IMG/VR virus record: IMGVR_UViG_3300046001_002219
Coordinates: 1-28,653 of that record
Origin: a virus
Reading direction: 5' to 3' (one strand)
Length of the DNA: 28,653 nt
Every line of letters starts with the position of its first letter. Position 1 is the first letter of the stretch. The translations under genes and the position numbers were made by a program. Positions 12,829 through 20,750 of the stretch are shown one piece after another. A model generated the notes under the pieces. It saw nothing but the letters and a program-made list of their open reading frames with translations. It was not told where the DNA came from and ran no database searches.

Positions 12829-12996
12829 TTAACTTGAATAGATTACAGCACCGTTTTTGTCAACGACTCTAACTAACAAAGCACCTTTAGACTTACGGGC
12901 CAAGGCTGCTGCAATTGCGCCTTGTTCATTGCCAAAGGTGCCTATTGTGGTCCAAGACTCATAGGGGCTTTTAGTTTTGAATTGTGCTTTATACAT
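12829..12996 (-). CDS. Small conserved phage protein, 55 aa
   Basis: MYKAQFKTKSPYESWTTIG, then an A-rich helix (EQGAIAAALARKSKGA) and LLVRVVDKNGAVIYSS. The layout is beta-alpha-beta. It starts six bases after the nrdB stop and ends two bases before the next start, a position that supports it being real. I recall 'MYKAQ-K-SPYESW' proteins from T4-like phages. No Shine-Dalgarno is visible, so it probably depends on coupling. Confidence 0.75.
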   Translation of the reverse strand: MYKAQFKTKSPYESWTTIGTFGNEQGAIAAALARKSKGALLVRVVDKNGAVIYSS

Positions 12997-13002
12997 AATT
13001 TA

Positions 13003-14103
13003 TTATAGCGCAGGCAGAGCATCGTAGTCAATGCCTTCACTCATTACTCCAATAACATAGTTAGTCGATTCGTTCTCTTGTAGGGCTGTTTGTTTCTTGC
13101 TGGTATCAGTATGTTTGTTAAACCAAGGTATAGGTGTGCTCTTTGGAGCGAGGCCTTGATACTTGATACCAATATCTTTAAGAGCACCCACTGCGGTATA
13201 GTCAACAAAATCTTTTAGAATATTAGCATTAAGACCAATCACTGGACCTTTGTTAAACAAATAGTCAGCCCAGGCTTTTTCTTCACGGATCACATCCATA
13301 TAAAGTTGATAGACTTCTTGCTCACACTCTTCTTTTGCAGCCAAGAAGCGAGGATCTTCTTTGATCACTTGATTGATCAAGTAGGCGGTCCAACCTTTGT
13401 GCAGTAGCTCATCTTGTAGAATCAAACTAATAATATTACCATTGCCAATAAAGATGCGGTTTTCTACCATTGCAAGACTTGTGGCAAATGATACCATAAA
13501 GCGGAATGCTTCTAGCGCATAACTTGCGTGTAGTGCCATCCAAATTGCACGGATATGTTCGTGTTCGGTGACTGTCTCACCTAACTGTTTACGGCAGTTG
13601 ACCATGTGTAATGCTTCGTAGTAGTTGCCTACACTTGATGCCATGTCCACAATCTCTTTAGTGTCGTGAATGGTGTTAAACACATCTTTTGGCACATTAT
13701 AGATGTTGCGAATGATGTGACTATAACTCTTGCTATGAATGTTAGTTTCAAAGAATGTCCAGTTGTATACTAGAGCTTCTAGTTCTGGCAAACTGATTAC
13801 CGGCATAAAGATTTGACTTGGGCCACGGCCTTGTAAACTGTCTAATGCTGTTTGGCGTAGCAAGTTACTAGTGAAGATGTGCTTGACTGCATCGCTGGCA
13901 TCTTTAAAATCATTTGAATCTTTGGTAAGACTGATCTCTTCTGGTTGCCAAAAGAAACCACGAGCAGTTGCTTCAAAGTCTGCTATCTTTTTGTACTTGA
14001 CTTCTTCAAAGCGTTGAATAGTAACAGGACCTGCTGGGTCTAGAAACATCTTTCGATTAAGATAGTCTGTCTTTGTGTTTAAATTATATTGTTGTTTTGA
14101 CAT
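13003..14103 (-). CDS. nrdB: Class Ia ribonucleotide reductase, beta (small) subunit
   Basis: 366 aa from the ATG at 14103, with AGGAAAA inside the end of the aldolase gene. Diiron ligands are visible: Asp88 (ALDSLQGR), Glu119 and His123 (FETNIHSKSY), Glu198 (YALEAFRF), Glu232 and His235 (QDELLH). The radical tyrosine is Tyr127. Compared with the E. coli sequence as I recall it, the Glu-His spacing around residue 119 is one residue longer. The protein supplies the tyrosyl radical to NrdA for dNTP synthesis. Unusually, it is separated from nrdA by sodB, iscU, iscA and an aldolase. Confidence 0.95.
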   Translation of the reverse strand: MSKQQYNLNTKTDYLNRKMFLDPAGPVTIQRFEEVKYKKIADFEATARGFFWQPEEISLTKDSNDFKDASDAVKHIFTSNLLRQTALDSLQGRGPSQIFMPVISLPELEALVYNWTFFETNIHSKSYSHIIRNIYNVPKDVFNTIHDTKEIVDMASSVGNYYEALHMVNCRKQLGETVTEHEHIRAIWMALHASYALEAFRFMVSFATSLAMVENRIFIGNGNIISLILQDELLHKGWTAYLINQVIKEDPRFLAAKEECEQEVYQLYMDVIREEKAWADYLFNKGPVIGLNANILKDFVDYTAVGALKDIGIKYQGLAPKSTPIPWFNKHTDTSKKQTALQENESTNYVIGVMSEGIDYDALPAL

Positions 14104-14104
14104 T

Positions 14105-14755
14105 TTAATATTTTCCTGATGCAAGTACAATCTTGCAGATGTGTTCTAATCTTTCTATATGTTCGTAGGCACGCCACGGGCTTGTGTCAATGGCTACAAC
14201 TCCGTGTCCTTTAATACCAACTATATCGTAGGTAATATTGCCAGTGTTGTCTAATTGTAACATCTTGTGGCATTCATCTGCAAGTTCTTGGCTAATGGGA
14301 GGTACATCTCCTACATTGGGTGCTACCTTGGTATAGCGATTGAGTTCTGGAAAGGCTGCACTCACAGTACTCAAATCAATACCGGCATGCATGGCCGCAA
14401 TACAGTAAGTGGGATGAACATGTACTACCACACGAACTTCGCCTGTGTGTTGTCCCATTTCTTTTTGCAGGCCAAAGTGTAATGGCAGTTCTCCGCTGGG
14501 TGTTAGGTTGGCACTGATTTCGGTGTACTCTAACTCTTTGCTAGCATGATATATTCTAGGTGGCTGATCGTAGTAGCCTTTCTCAATACCGATCTTTTTA
14601 AACTGATCAGGTTGTAGTGTTTGTTTACGCACCCCACTTGGAGTAATATAAAAGTGATCACGGTCGTGGTGACGAATACTCACGTTACCGTCACGGCTAG
14701 TAATCCAATTACGCTTGTAAGCGTCTACCATTATGTCACATATAGTTTCTAACAT
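14105..14755 (-). CDS. Class II aldolase/adducin-family protein
   Basis: 216 aa from the ATG at 14755, four bases after the iscA stop. Family motifs: SRDGNVSIR (20-28; cellular members have GGN(L/V)S), TPSG (38-41), SGELPLH (87-93, catalytic Glu), HVHP (metal ligands His112 and His114) and GHG (His184). These match zinc-dependent L-fuculose/L-ribulose-5-phosphate aldolases and the related sugar-acid and methylthioribulose dehydratases. The substrate cannot be told from sequence. It could feed sugar phosphates or act in salvage. It lies inside the RNR operon, so it is co-expressed with nucleotide synthesis. Confidence 0.88.
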   Translation of the reverse strand: MLETICDIMVDAYKRNWITSRDGNVSIRHHDRDHFYITPSGVRKQTLQPDQFKKIGIEKGYYDQPPRIYHASKELEYTEISANLTPSGELPLHFGLQKEMGQHTGEVRVVVHVHPTYCIAAMHAGIDLSTVSAAFPELNRYTKVAPNVGDVPPISQELADECHKMLQLDNTGNITYDIVGIKGHGVVAIDTSPWRAYEHIERLEHICKIVLASGKY

Positions 14756-14759
14756 TATC

Positions 14760-15086
14760 TTATACTCTAAAACTTTCTCCGCAACCACAACGATCTCGTT
14801 CGTTGGGATTGTTAAATTCAAATCCTTCATTGAGTCCGTTTCGAACCCAATCCATTGTCATGCCATTTAGATATGCTAAACTTTTAGCATCTACTAATAC
14901 AACAAAATTGTCTTGAGCAAAGTTAGTTACTCCTTGTTCAACTTCATAGTTATCCACATATTCTATTGTGTAGGCCAATCCACTACATCCTGTAGTTCTT
15001 ACTCCTATCCGGATACCTACACCTTTTCCACGGCGCTCTAAATTCTGTTTAATCTTCTTATACGCTATGTCGGTTACGGTAATCAT
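14760..15086 (-). CDS. iscA: IscA/ErpA-type A-type Fe-S carrier
   Basis: 108 aa, the usual length. The three conserved cysteines are present: Cys34 (TTGCSGLAY) and Cys100/Cys102 (DRCGCGESF). The family receives clusters from the scaffold and delivers them to apo-proteins. Its start lies 29 nt inside iscU, a long overlap in another frame that leaves no alternative ATG. Related carriers have been reported in marine phages; pairing with a phage iscU is less usual. Confidence 0.94.
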   Translation of the reverse strand: MITVTDIAYKKIKQNLERRGKGVGIRIGVRTTGCSGLAYTIEYVDNYEVEQGVTNFAQDNFVVLVDAKSLAYLNGMTMDWVRNGLNEGFEFNNPNERDRCGCGESFRV

Positions 15087-15444
15087 TTACAGCTGCCTTG
15101 ATAGCATCTTCTGCTAGGATTGAACAATGTATCTTTACAGGTGGAAGGGCTAGCTCTTCGGCAATTTCGCTGTTTTTGATGGATCCGGCTTGGTCGAGGT
15201 GCATGCCTTTGACCCATTCTGTAATGAGGCTCGAACTCGCAATAGCCGATCCGCAGCCATACGTTTTAAATTTTGCATCTGTAATAATACCTGTATCATG
15301 ATCCACCTTTATTTGTAGTTTCATTACATCGCCGCAGGCAGGTGCGCCAACCATACCAGTACCGATGTTATCATCATCTTTTGGAAACGATCCTACATTG
15401 CGTGGGTTCTCGTAATGATCAATTACTTTATCAGAATAGGCCAT
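15058..15444 (-). CDS. iscU: IscU Fe-S cluster scaffold
   Basis: 128 aa, full length. Cluster ligands Cys37 (APACGDV with Asp39), Cys64 (YGCGSA) and Cys107 (KIHCSIL, with His106). The LPPVK motif at 100-104, where HscA binds, is intact. No iscS, hscA, hscB or fdx lies in the window, so sulfur and chaperones would come from the host. It overlaps sodB by 14 nt and iscA by 29 nt. An intact scaffold rather than a decoy is suggested because every known ligand is kept. Confidence 0.96.
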   Translation of the reverse strand: MAYSDKVIDHYENPRNVGSFPKDDDNIGTGMVGAPACGDVMKLQIKVDHDTGIITDAKFKTYGCGSAIASSSLITEWVKGMHLDQAGSIKNSEIAEELALPPVKIHCSILAEDAIKAAVNDYRNRHSV

Positions 15445-15979
15445 TGATGTGTTCCCAGTTCATAATTGTCCATTGATTTTTTAAGTATGACTTCTTGTCT
15501 GCCTGATAGTCTAATGCCCATGCATGTTCCCACCAATCTACCAACACTATAATGTCTTTCTTGATCTCGTGATTGACGATGGTTTTAATCTTGCCATCTC
15601 GAGCTAGATAAATCCATCCACTGCCTTGTATGCTCATTGCTTCTTTTAAGAAAGTTTCTTTAAAGCCTGCAAATGTTGTATAATGTTTTTCAATTAGCTC
15701 TAGTATCTTACCTGTTGGGGTGTTACTATCGCTAGGCTTTTGGTATTGCTGAAACAAGGTGTTATGTAAAAATACTCCAGCCTCATTGAACTCTGGATCA
15801 CCCTCTCCGGCATTATATCGCTTGGCATAGGTCTTGGCTAACTCTTCATAGTGGTAGTCAATGGTATCTCTTGATATTGCCGGGGCTAGATCCTTAGCCC
15901 CGTAGGGTAATGCTTCAATCTTTAATGAGGAAGGCTTACCCTCTCTAAGGATAGTATTCCTAATAAAGCCGTAGTTCAT
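15431..15979 (-). CDS. sodB: Fe/Mn superoxide dismutase, divergent
   Basis: 182 aa. Metal ligands align as His43 (DYHY), His72 (FLHNTLF), Asp148 and His152 (VDWWEHAW); the gateway Tyr51 is kept. The second-shell 'GKHH' after the first ligand reads EELA, and His137 (IVNHE) sits where iron enzymes usually have Ala and manganese enzymes Gln. Position -4 to His72 is Gly, as in manganese types. Metal preference is therefore uncertain and activity unproven. It converts superoxide to peroxide, which the phage AhpC could then remove. The start codon overlaps the nrdA stop (ATGA). Confidence 0.9.
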   Translation of the reverse strand: MNYGFIRNTILREGKPSSLKIEALPYGAKDLAPAISRDTIDYHYEELAKTYAKRYNAGEGDPEFNEAGVFLHNTLFQQYQKPSDSNTPTGKILELIEKHYTTFAGFKETFLKEAMSIQGSGWIYLARDGKIKTIVNHEIKKDIIVLVDWWEHAWALDYQADKKSYLKNQWTIMNWEHINGLF

Positions 15980-18312
15980 AACTTGCAGGCCTCACAATCC
16001 TCATCTTCGATTACTTCTCTTTCATTATAGAAGCCGTTGTAGTGTACTTCGGGAGTTGGTTCGGCCATGGCCTTACTGCCTGCCTTGTTGATTAAACTGT
16101 AGTAGAATGTCTTCAATCCCCACACATGGGCCTGCATTAAGTTCTTGGCAATCAGTGTTGTAGGCACTCTGCGATCAGGGAAGTGTGCTGGATTGTAAAA
16201 TGTATTTGTTGAGATACTTTGATCAATATAGGCTGCAATGACTGCACTGGTTTTGATATAGCCGTCACAGTCTTTCTGTTCCCACATCAACTGATATTTG
16301 TTCTTGAGTCTATTGTATTCAGGAACAACCTGTGTCAATGATCCTGCTTTTGATTCCTTGGTGCTGATCAAGCTCATAGGCATTTCTATGCCGTTGGTAC
16401 TGTTTATAACAACACTTGAGCTTTCAACCGGAGCCACTGCCATCTGGGTGGCATTACGAACACCATACTGTTTCATATTTGTGCGTAGTGTTTCCCAGTC
16501 TAGTTCTGGAGTAAAATCTGCTAGTTCATTAACACCTGTGGCACGAGTTTCCCAGGGGAACACACCTTGGCCGTATCGGGTATGTGAGCTATGCTGACAA
16601 GCACCTCTTTCTTTGGCCAGCTCAACTGTGGTTTCTGTTAGATAGAACGCTTGGTGCTCCATCCATGTTTTAACTTCGTGCAGTGCATCTTTCTCGCCAT
16701 ACTTCAAACTACGCTTGGCATGCCAGTAGGCTAGGTTAGTAATACCGATACCTAATGGGCGTATCTCGTCATTACTCAATTTGCTCTGGATTGACAAGAA
16801 GTCTTGGTAATCAAGAATGTTATTCAGGCTACGATGTAGAATCCTACAGGCTCTACGCATATCCTCTGGGTTCCGGAACGCTCCCCAGTTGATAGATCCC
16901 AGTGTACATAACGCTATGCGTCCATCCTCGTCGTCTAATCTCTTAAATGAACGGGTGGGTAGTAGGATCTCACAACACAGGTTGCTTTGATAAATCGTGT
17001 GATACTCGGGATCAAATGGTCCTTGGTTCATTACATTATCAATGAATACAAGATAGATTCGACCTGTGTCTGTGCGTTCTTTCAGAATACCACTCTTGAA
17101 AACTTCCTCGGCGCTGATTGTCTTCTTGCGAAGATCCTTGCGCTTTTCATATTTTACATACAGCTCTTCAAAGCGTTCAGTATTTTTATAAAACGCTTCG
17201 TATAGATCTGGTACTTCGTTGGGGTCAAAGAATGTTATGTCTTCTTTGTTTTTGAATCGTCTCCAGAAGAAAGCGGATAACACCACACCGTAGTCCATGT
17301 GTCGGACTCGAGTTTCTTCTGTACCTTGATTGTTTTTAAGCACAATAAGATCATCAAACTGGTGATGCCAAATTGGATAAAAGACTGTAGCACTTGCATT
17401 ACGAATACCTCCTTGACTGCATGAGCGCAAATCTCCAAACCATTTCTTCAAGAATGGTATCATACCTGTGTGCATGATCTCACCACCTCTGATGGGACTA
17501 CCTAATGGGCGTAAGCGTCCAATCTCTAAACCAATGCCAGCACGTTTGCTGGCATACTTGGCCATCATTTCTCCACTGGCGAAAATACTGTCCAGATCAT
17601 CATCCGAGCGAATAAGCACACAACTACTAAACTGCTTAGTAGGGGTACCAAGCCCTGCCAACACTGGTGTAGCCAATGTGAAAAGGCCGTCGCTAGCTGC
17701 GTTGTAGTATTCCTTGATGTAACGCATTCTGGCTGCATTTGGTTCTTCTTTGTGGAAGACTGTGGCGGCAGCAACCATGTATCTAATCTGGGGAGTTTCA
17801 TAAGTTTCCTTAGTGGCACGATTGCGAACAAGATATTTTTCAATCAATTGTTCAATGGCAGCATAACTGTATTGTTCATCCTTGTCATGGTCCAACATGT
17901 CTTCCATCTTGTTCCAATCGTCTTCAGTGTACCAATCAAGGAGTTCGCTGGTATAAAGGCCTGTGGCAATATTCTTTTTAACAATACTGTATAGATGCGG
18001 GACTTCATAGCTACCATAAACATTTTTGCGTAGCATACTTAGGCGTTGTTTGCCTGCTACATATTGATAGTTGACATGACCAATATCTGGATTTGATTCT
18101 ACATCAATTAGATCTACAATAGCTCTCAGAGTTATTCCGTCAATCTCTTCAGTTGTAATGCCGTCATAGAAGTGAGGCTGGGCTTTGATTTCAATCATGC
18201 TCTGACTGACATCTGCTATTCCCTTACAAACTTTGGCTACCTGCGCTTGCCACTTTTCTACGGCTAGTGGCTCTTTTGTACCGTTTCTTTTTATTACTGT
18301 AATGGTCATCAT
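15976..18312 (-). CDS. nrdA: Class Ia ribonucleotide reductase, alpha (large) subunit
   Basis: 778 aa, intact and without an intein. An ATP-cone occupies residues ~1-90 (ITVIKRNGTKEPL). Active-site cysteines lie in FSSCVLI and in SNLCCEILLPT, with the Asn-Cys-Glu radical-site arrangement. Further hallmarks are ALCTLGSINWGA and a C-terminal redox pair CEAC (773-776) for glutaredoxin or thioredoxin. It makes deoxyribonucleotides for phage replication. An exact TATAAATA box, T4's late consensus, lies just upstream, odd for a gene needed early. Either of the two first ATGs may be used; the Shine-Dalgarno is weak. Confidence 0.97.
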   Translation of the reverse strand: MMTITVIKRNGTKEPLAVEKWQAQVAKVCKGIADVSQSMIEIKAQPHFYDGITTEEIDGITLRAIVDLIDVESNPDIGHVNYQYVAGKQRLSMLRKNVYGSYEVPHLYSIVKKNIATGLYTSELLDWYTEDDWNKMEDMLDHDKDEQYSYAAIEQLIEKYLVRNRATKETYETPQIRYMVAAATVFHKEEPNAARMRYIKEYYNAASDGLFTLATPVLAGLGTPTKQFSSCVLIRSDDDLDSIFASGEMMAKYASKRAGIGLEIGRLRPLGSPIRGGEIMHTGMIPFLKKWFGDLRSCSQGGIRNASATVFYPIWHHQFDDLIVLKNNQGTEETRVRHMDYGVVLSAFFWRRFKNKEDITFFDPNEVPDLYEAFYKNTERFEELYVKYEKRKDLRKKTISAEEVFKSGILKERTDTGRIYLVFIDNVMNQGPFDPEYHTIYQSNLCCEILLPTRSFKRLDDEDGRIALCTLGSINWGAFRNPEDMRRACRILHRSLNNILDYQDFLSIQSKLSNDEIRPLGIGITNLAYWHAKRSLKYGEKDALHEVKTWMEHQAFYLTETTVELAKERGACQHSSHTRYGQGVFPWETRATGVNELADFTPELDWETLRTNMKQYGVRNATQMAVAPVESSSVVINSTNGIEMPMSLISTKESKAGSLTQVVPEYNRLKNKYQLMWEQKDCDGYIKTSAVIAAYIDQSISTNTFYNPAHFPDRRVPTTLIAKNLMQAHVWGLKTFYYSLINKAGSKAMAEPTPEVHYNGFYNEREVIEDEDCEACKL

Positions 18313-18330
18313 GTCTTTATTTTAGTTTGA

Positions 18331-18338
18331 TATTTATA
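18331..18338 (-). promoter_or_regulatory. Exact T4-type late promoter box before nrdA
   Basis: TATAAATA on the minus strand, overlapping the stop of the upstream gene and about 18 bases from the nrdA start. It would be read by a sigma-55/gp33-type late system. Confidence 0.6.
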
Positions 18339-18759
18339 GTCGCTGATCACAGCGCCATAAAGTGTTGGTTTGAACTTTGTCTAGCACACTAATACCGTGT
18401 ACTATTCTTGGTTCATAGTTCATCACATGCTGTTGGTCAACAACTAGATAAAAACTGGGTTCTAAATTATTTGGCAACATAGACTTATGTATCTCACAAT
18501 TGGAGTCCATAAACCGTTGTGTTAATTTAATAGTATACAGCATGCCAAGTGAGATTGCAAGCTCATCTAGCGTACCGTCCAGTACTAAATGCCAAGGATC
18601 GGGCCATTCATTGGGATTTTTTGAATCGAGATAGGGATTAACAAATGGGGCGGTGGCCCAAAGTTCAGCTACACGAGTTAACGGATCACTGCATAATTCT
18701 AAACTGTCTCTGAACTTTTTCCATTCTATCAATCTCTCGTTGCCGTAGAGATTAAACAT
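18334..18759 (-). CDS. Conserved T4-like phage protein of unknown function
   Basis: 141 aa. MFNLYGNERLIEWKKFRDSLE, then DPLTRVAELWATAPFVNPYLD, WPDPWHLVLDG, LDELAISLGMLYTIKLTQRF and CEIHKSM. I recall this distinctive, Trp/Pro-rich protein from T4-like cyanophages and pelagiphages, where it is a conserved unknown. It is mostly helical with no signal peptide. It lies three bases after the tail-fibre stop and directly before nrdA. Confidence 0.8.
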   Translation of the reverse strand: MFNLYGNERLIEWKKFRDSLELCSDPLTRVAELWATAPFVNPYLDSKNPNEWPDPWHLVLDGTLDELAISLGMLYTIKLTQRFMDSNCEIHKSMLPNNLEPSFYLVVDQQHVMNYEPRIVHGISVLDKVQTNTLWRCDQRL

Positions 18760-18762
18760 AGT

Positions 18763-20721
18763 TTAGACACCGTATCGAATATTGTAAGAAATAGTTCCTG
18801 TGGCTAGGAAACGATTAGGATTCTTATACGATAACAATATGGTATCTACACTCTGTGTAGAATCTCCTGTATTATTGTCATTGTCTTTTAACTCTGCGTT
18901 AAATTCAAAACTGGTAATCATATCGCCTCCTGGATCGGTTATTAAACTGCTGGAGTAGGTATAGTTATCAGCGATGGCTACATGATCGCTGGTATTCTCT
19001 ACACCGTCTCGTACAACAATTGTCAACTGCCCTTTTCTATTGTAGTTGTATTCTCCAATGGTCAAAGTGTAGTCAACAATAATATATCTACTTAATACTG
19101 AAAACACAGACAGTGGTGCAAATGTGTCGCTAAGATAGATTGCCGAATAGTAATCATTATTGAACGAAACACTACCAGCATTGGAAACTTCAGGAACACC
19201 TGCTTTAGTGTCAACAAGAGTAATGCCTGCACTTTGATGACGATCACTGCGGCAATTTTCTACTACATTACCAAACTTTGTACTGAATCTAACCATTTCA
19301 GTTTCTGGATATGCAGCACCGTTTACGCCGTTGCCTACATTTTTAAATTCACTGTCTTTAATCAATGTGCCTGTACCAAAGGTAGAGAAGAATGCCTGCT
19401 TGGCAATTTCTTCAAATCGGCAATCGTTAAAGGTCCATAAATGTCCTTGTCGATCAACCACTCCTTCAACATATACTGCTGTATCACACACAAAGAAACG
19501 GCAACTATCAAAGGTTAGCTCGGTATCAAATACATCACTTTCTCCGTGATTGTGAATACACTTTATGGCCAATGCTAAAGAATCAAATTCACAATCAATA
19601 AATTCAATACCAGTTGTACGAGTTCCAAAATTGCTATTGACCCACGATAGAGCAGAGTTAGTATTGTTGATACCTGAGCTGGCTTGTGTAGGCACAGGAT
19701 CAACTTCGAACGGAGTTAGAATACTAGTTGGAGTAACAGTGATAGTGAAATATGTTTCAATGTCAGCAGCTAATAATCCGCTGACTGTGGTTGCCGTAAT
19801 AATCAATGACTCAGCAACACGACTGGCTACAAAGTTATTGTCAAATGTGGTATCTAGATTTAGTGCTGTTACAATAGCTTCAACTGTGGTAACAGTGTCG
19901 CTGGTAAAAACTTGGATCAGTGGGCTAGAAGTCAATCCTGTACCAGCAATTCTAATGTTACCAGTGTTAGCAATAGCTGATAAATCATAACTCTGAGATG
20001 CTAGGACAGGGGACGACACAGTATCACCTAGAGTATAAGTTGATTTCCATTTTACAGATTCAAACCTAGAATCTTTTAGGCCGGTGATATCCATACCGCC
20101 TGTGGTATACTGTATTGTTAAATTGCTGATAGAAACATTTATTGGATGGTCAGTGCTGGTGAACGGGCCTAGAACATCGGTACCCGCGGCAGACAAGAAC
20201 TCAATGGCGTTTGCGCCAATGTCTAATATAACACCGTCTTGTGTTTCTCCACGAAGAATAACATTGCTAGGAATTCTTAGAGTACTGGTAAAATAGTAAT
20301 GACCATTAGGAATCGTCAATACTTTTCTATAACGTGTGTTGGCATTTTGAAATAACTGTGTAAATGCTGTTGTAAAATGAGGTGTATGATTTGTGCTTGG
20401 ATCTGGTTGAGGACCAAAGTCTATAACGCTGACCTGTATCTCGTCTAGCTTAGACTGTAGGGATCTAAAGATACTGGCAGTAATGCTAAGGTCAGTCTCA
20501 GCAAATTTATAGCTGCCGATAAGTTCTAGAATATTATCGTGTTCTGTAAGAACCTTAGTGTTGCCCACATAAGGAGCACCTTCAGCGACAGATCCGTTTC
20601 CGATGAATAATTCTTGTGTATCTACAGCCCATGCTAGTTCAGCAGAGCTGAGTTGCGGCATACCACTTAGTAGTTTTTGCCCGCGTCTTTGTTGTATTTT
20701 TGATATCTGTACGACAGCCAT
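18763..20721 (-). CDS. Tail fibre/tailspike with Mtd_N-like head and beta-helix body
   Basis: 652 aa. The N-terminus VVQISKIQQRRGQKLLSGMPQLSSAELAWAVDTQELFIGNG matches the major-tropism-determinant N-terminal domain that attaches receptor-binding proteins to the virion. From ~residue 110 come pectate-lyase/beta-helix signatures (YRKVLTIPNGHYYF, STLRIPSNVILRGETQDGVIL, repeated FDSCRF- and FNDCRF-type rungs). The C-terminal ~120 aa are beta-rich and probably form the receptor-binding tip. A GATAAATA late box precedes it, fitting a structural gene. Confidence 0.85.
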   Translation of the reverse strand: MAVVQISKIQQRRGQKLLSGMPQLSSAELAWAVDTQELFIGNGSVAEGAPYVGNTKVLTEHDNILELIGSYKFAETDLSITASIFRSLQSKLDEIQVSVIDFGPQPDPSTNHTPHFTTAFTQLFQNANTRYRKVLTIPNGHYYFTSTLRIPSNVILRGETQDGVILDIGANAIEFLSAAGTDVLGPFTSTDHPINVSISNLTIQYTTGGMDITGLKDSRFESVKWKSTYTLGDTVSSPVLASQSYDLSAIANTGNIRIAGTGLTSSPLIQVFTSDTVTTVEAIVTALNLDTTFDNNFVASRVAESLIITATTVSGLLAADIETYFTITVTPTSILTPFEVDPVPTQASSGINNTNSALSWVNSNFGTRTTGIEFIDCEFDSLALAIKCIHNHGESDVFDTELTFDSCRFFVCDTAVYVEGVVDRQGHLWTFNDCRFEEIAKQAFFSTFGTGTLIKDSEFKNVGNGVNGAAYPETEMVRFSTKFGNVVENCRSDRHQSAGITLVDTKAGVPEVSNAGSVSFNNDYYSAIYLSDTFAPLSVFSVLSRYIIVDYTLTIGEYNYNRKGQLTIVVRDGVENTSDHVAIADNYTYSSSLITDPGGDMITSFEFNAELKDNDNNTGDSTQSVDTILLSYKNPNRFLATGTISYNIRYGV

Positions 20722-20742
20722 AGATAAATTCCCGTTATAGGG

Positions 20743-20750
20743 TATTTATC
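20743..20750 (-). promoter_or_regulatory. T4-late-like box before the tail fibre gene
   Basis: GATAAATA on the minus strand immediately after the exonuclease stop and 22 bases before the tail-fibre start. Confidence 0.55.

Noticed and set aside
19565-19990. 141-aa plus-strand open frame
   Set aside because: Antisense to the tail fibre gene; the Thr/Val-rich sense strand naturally leaves the opposite frame open.
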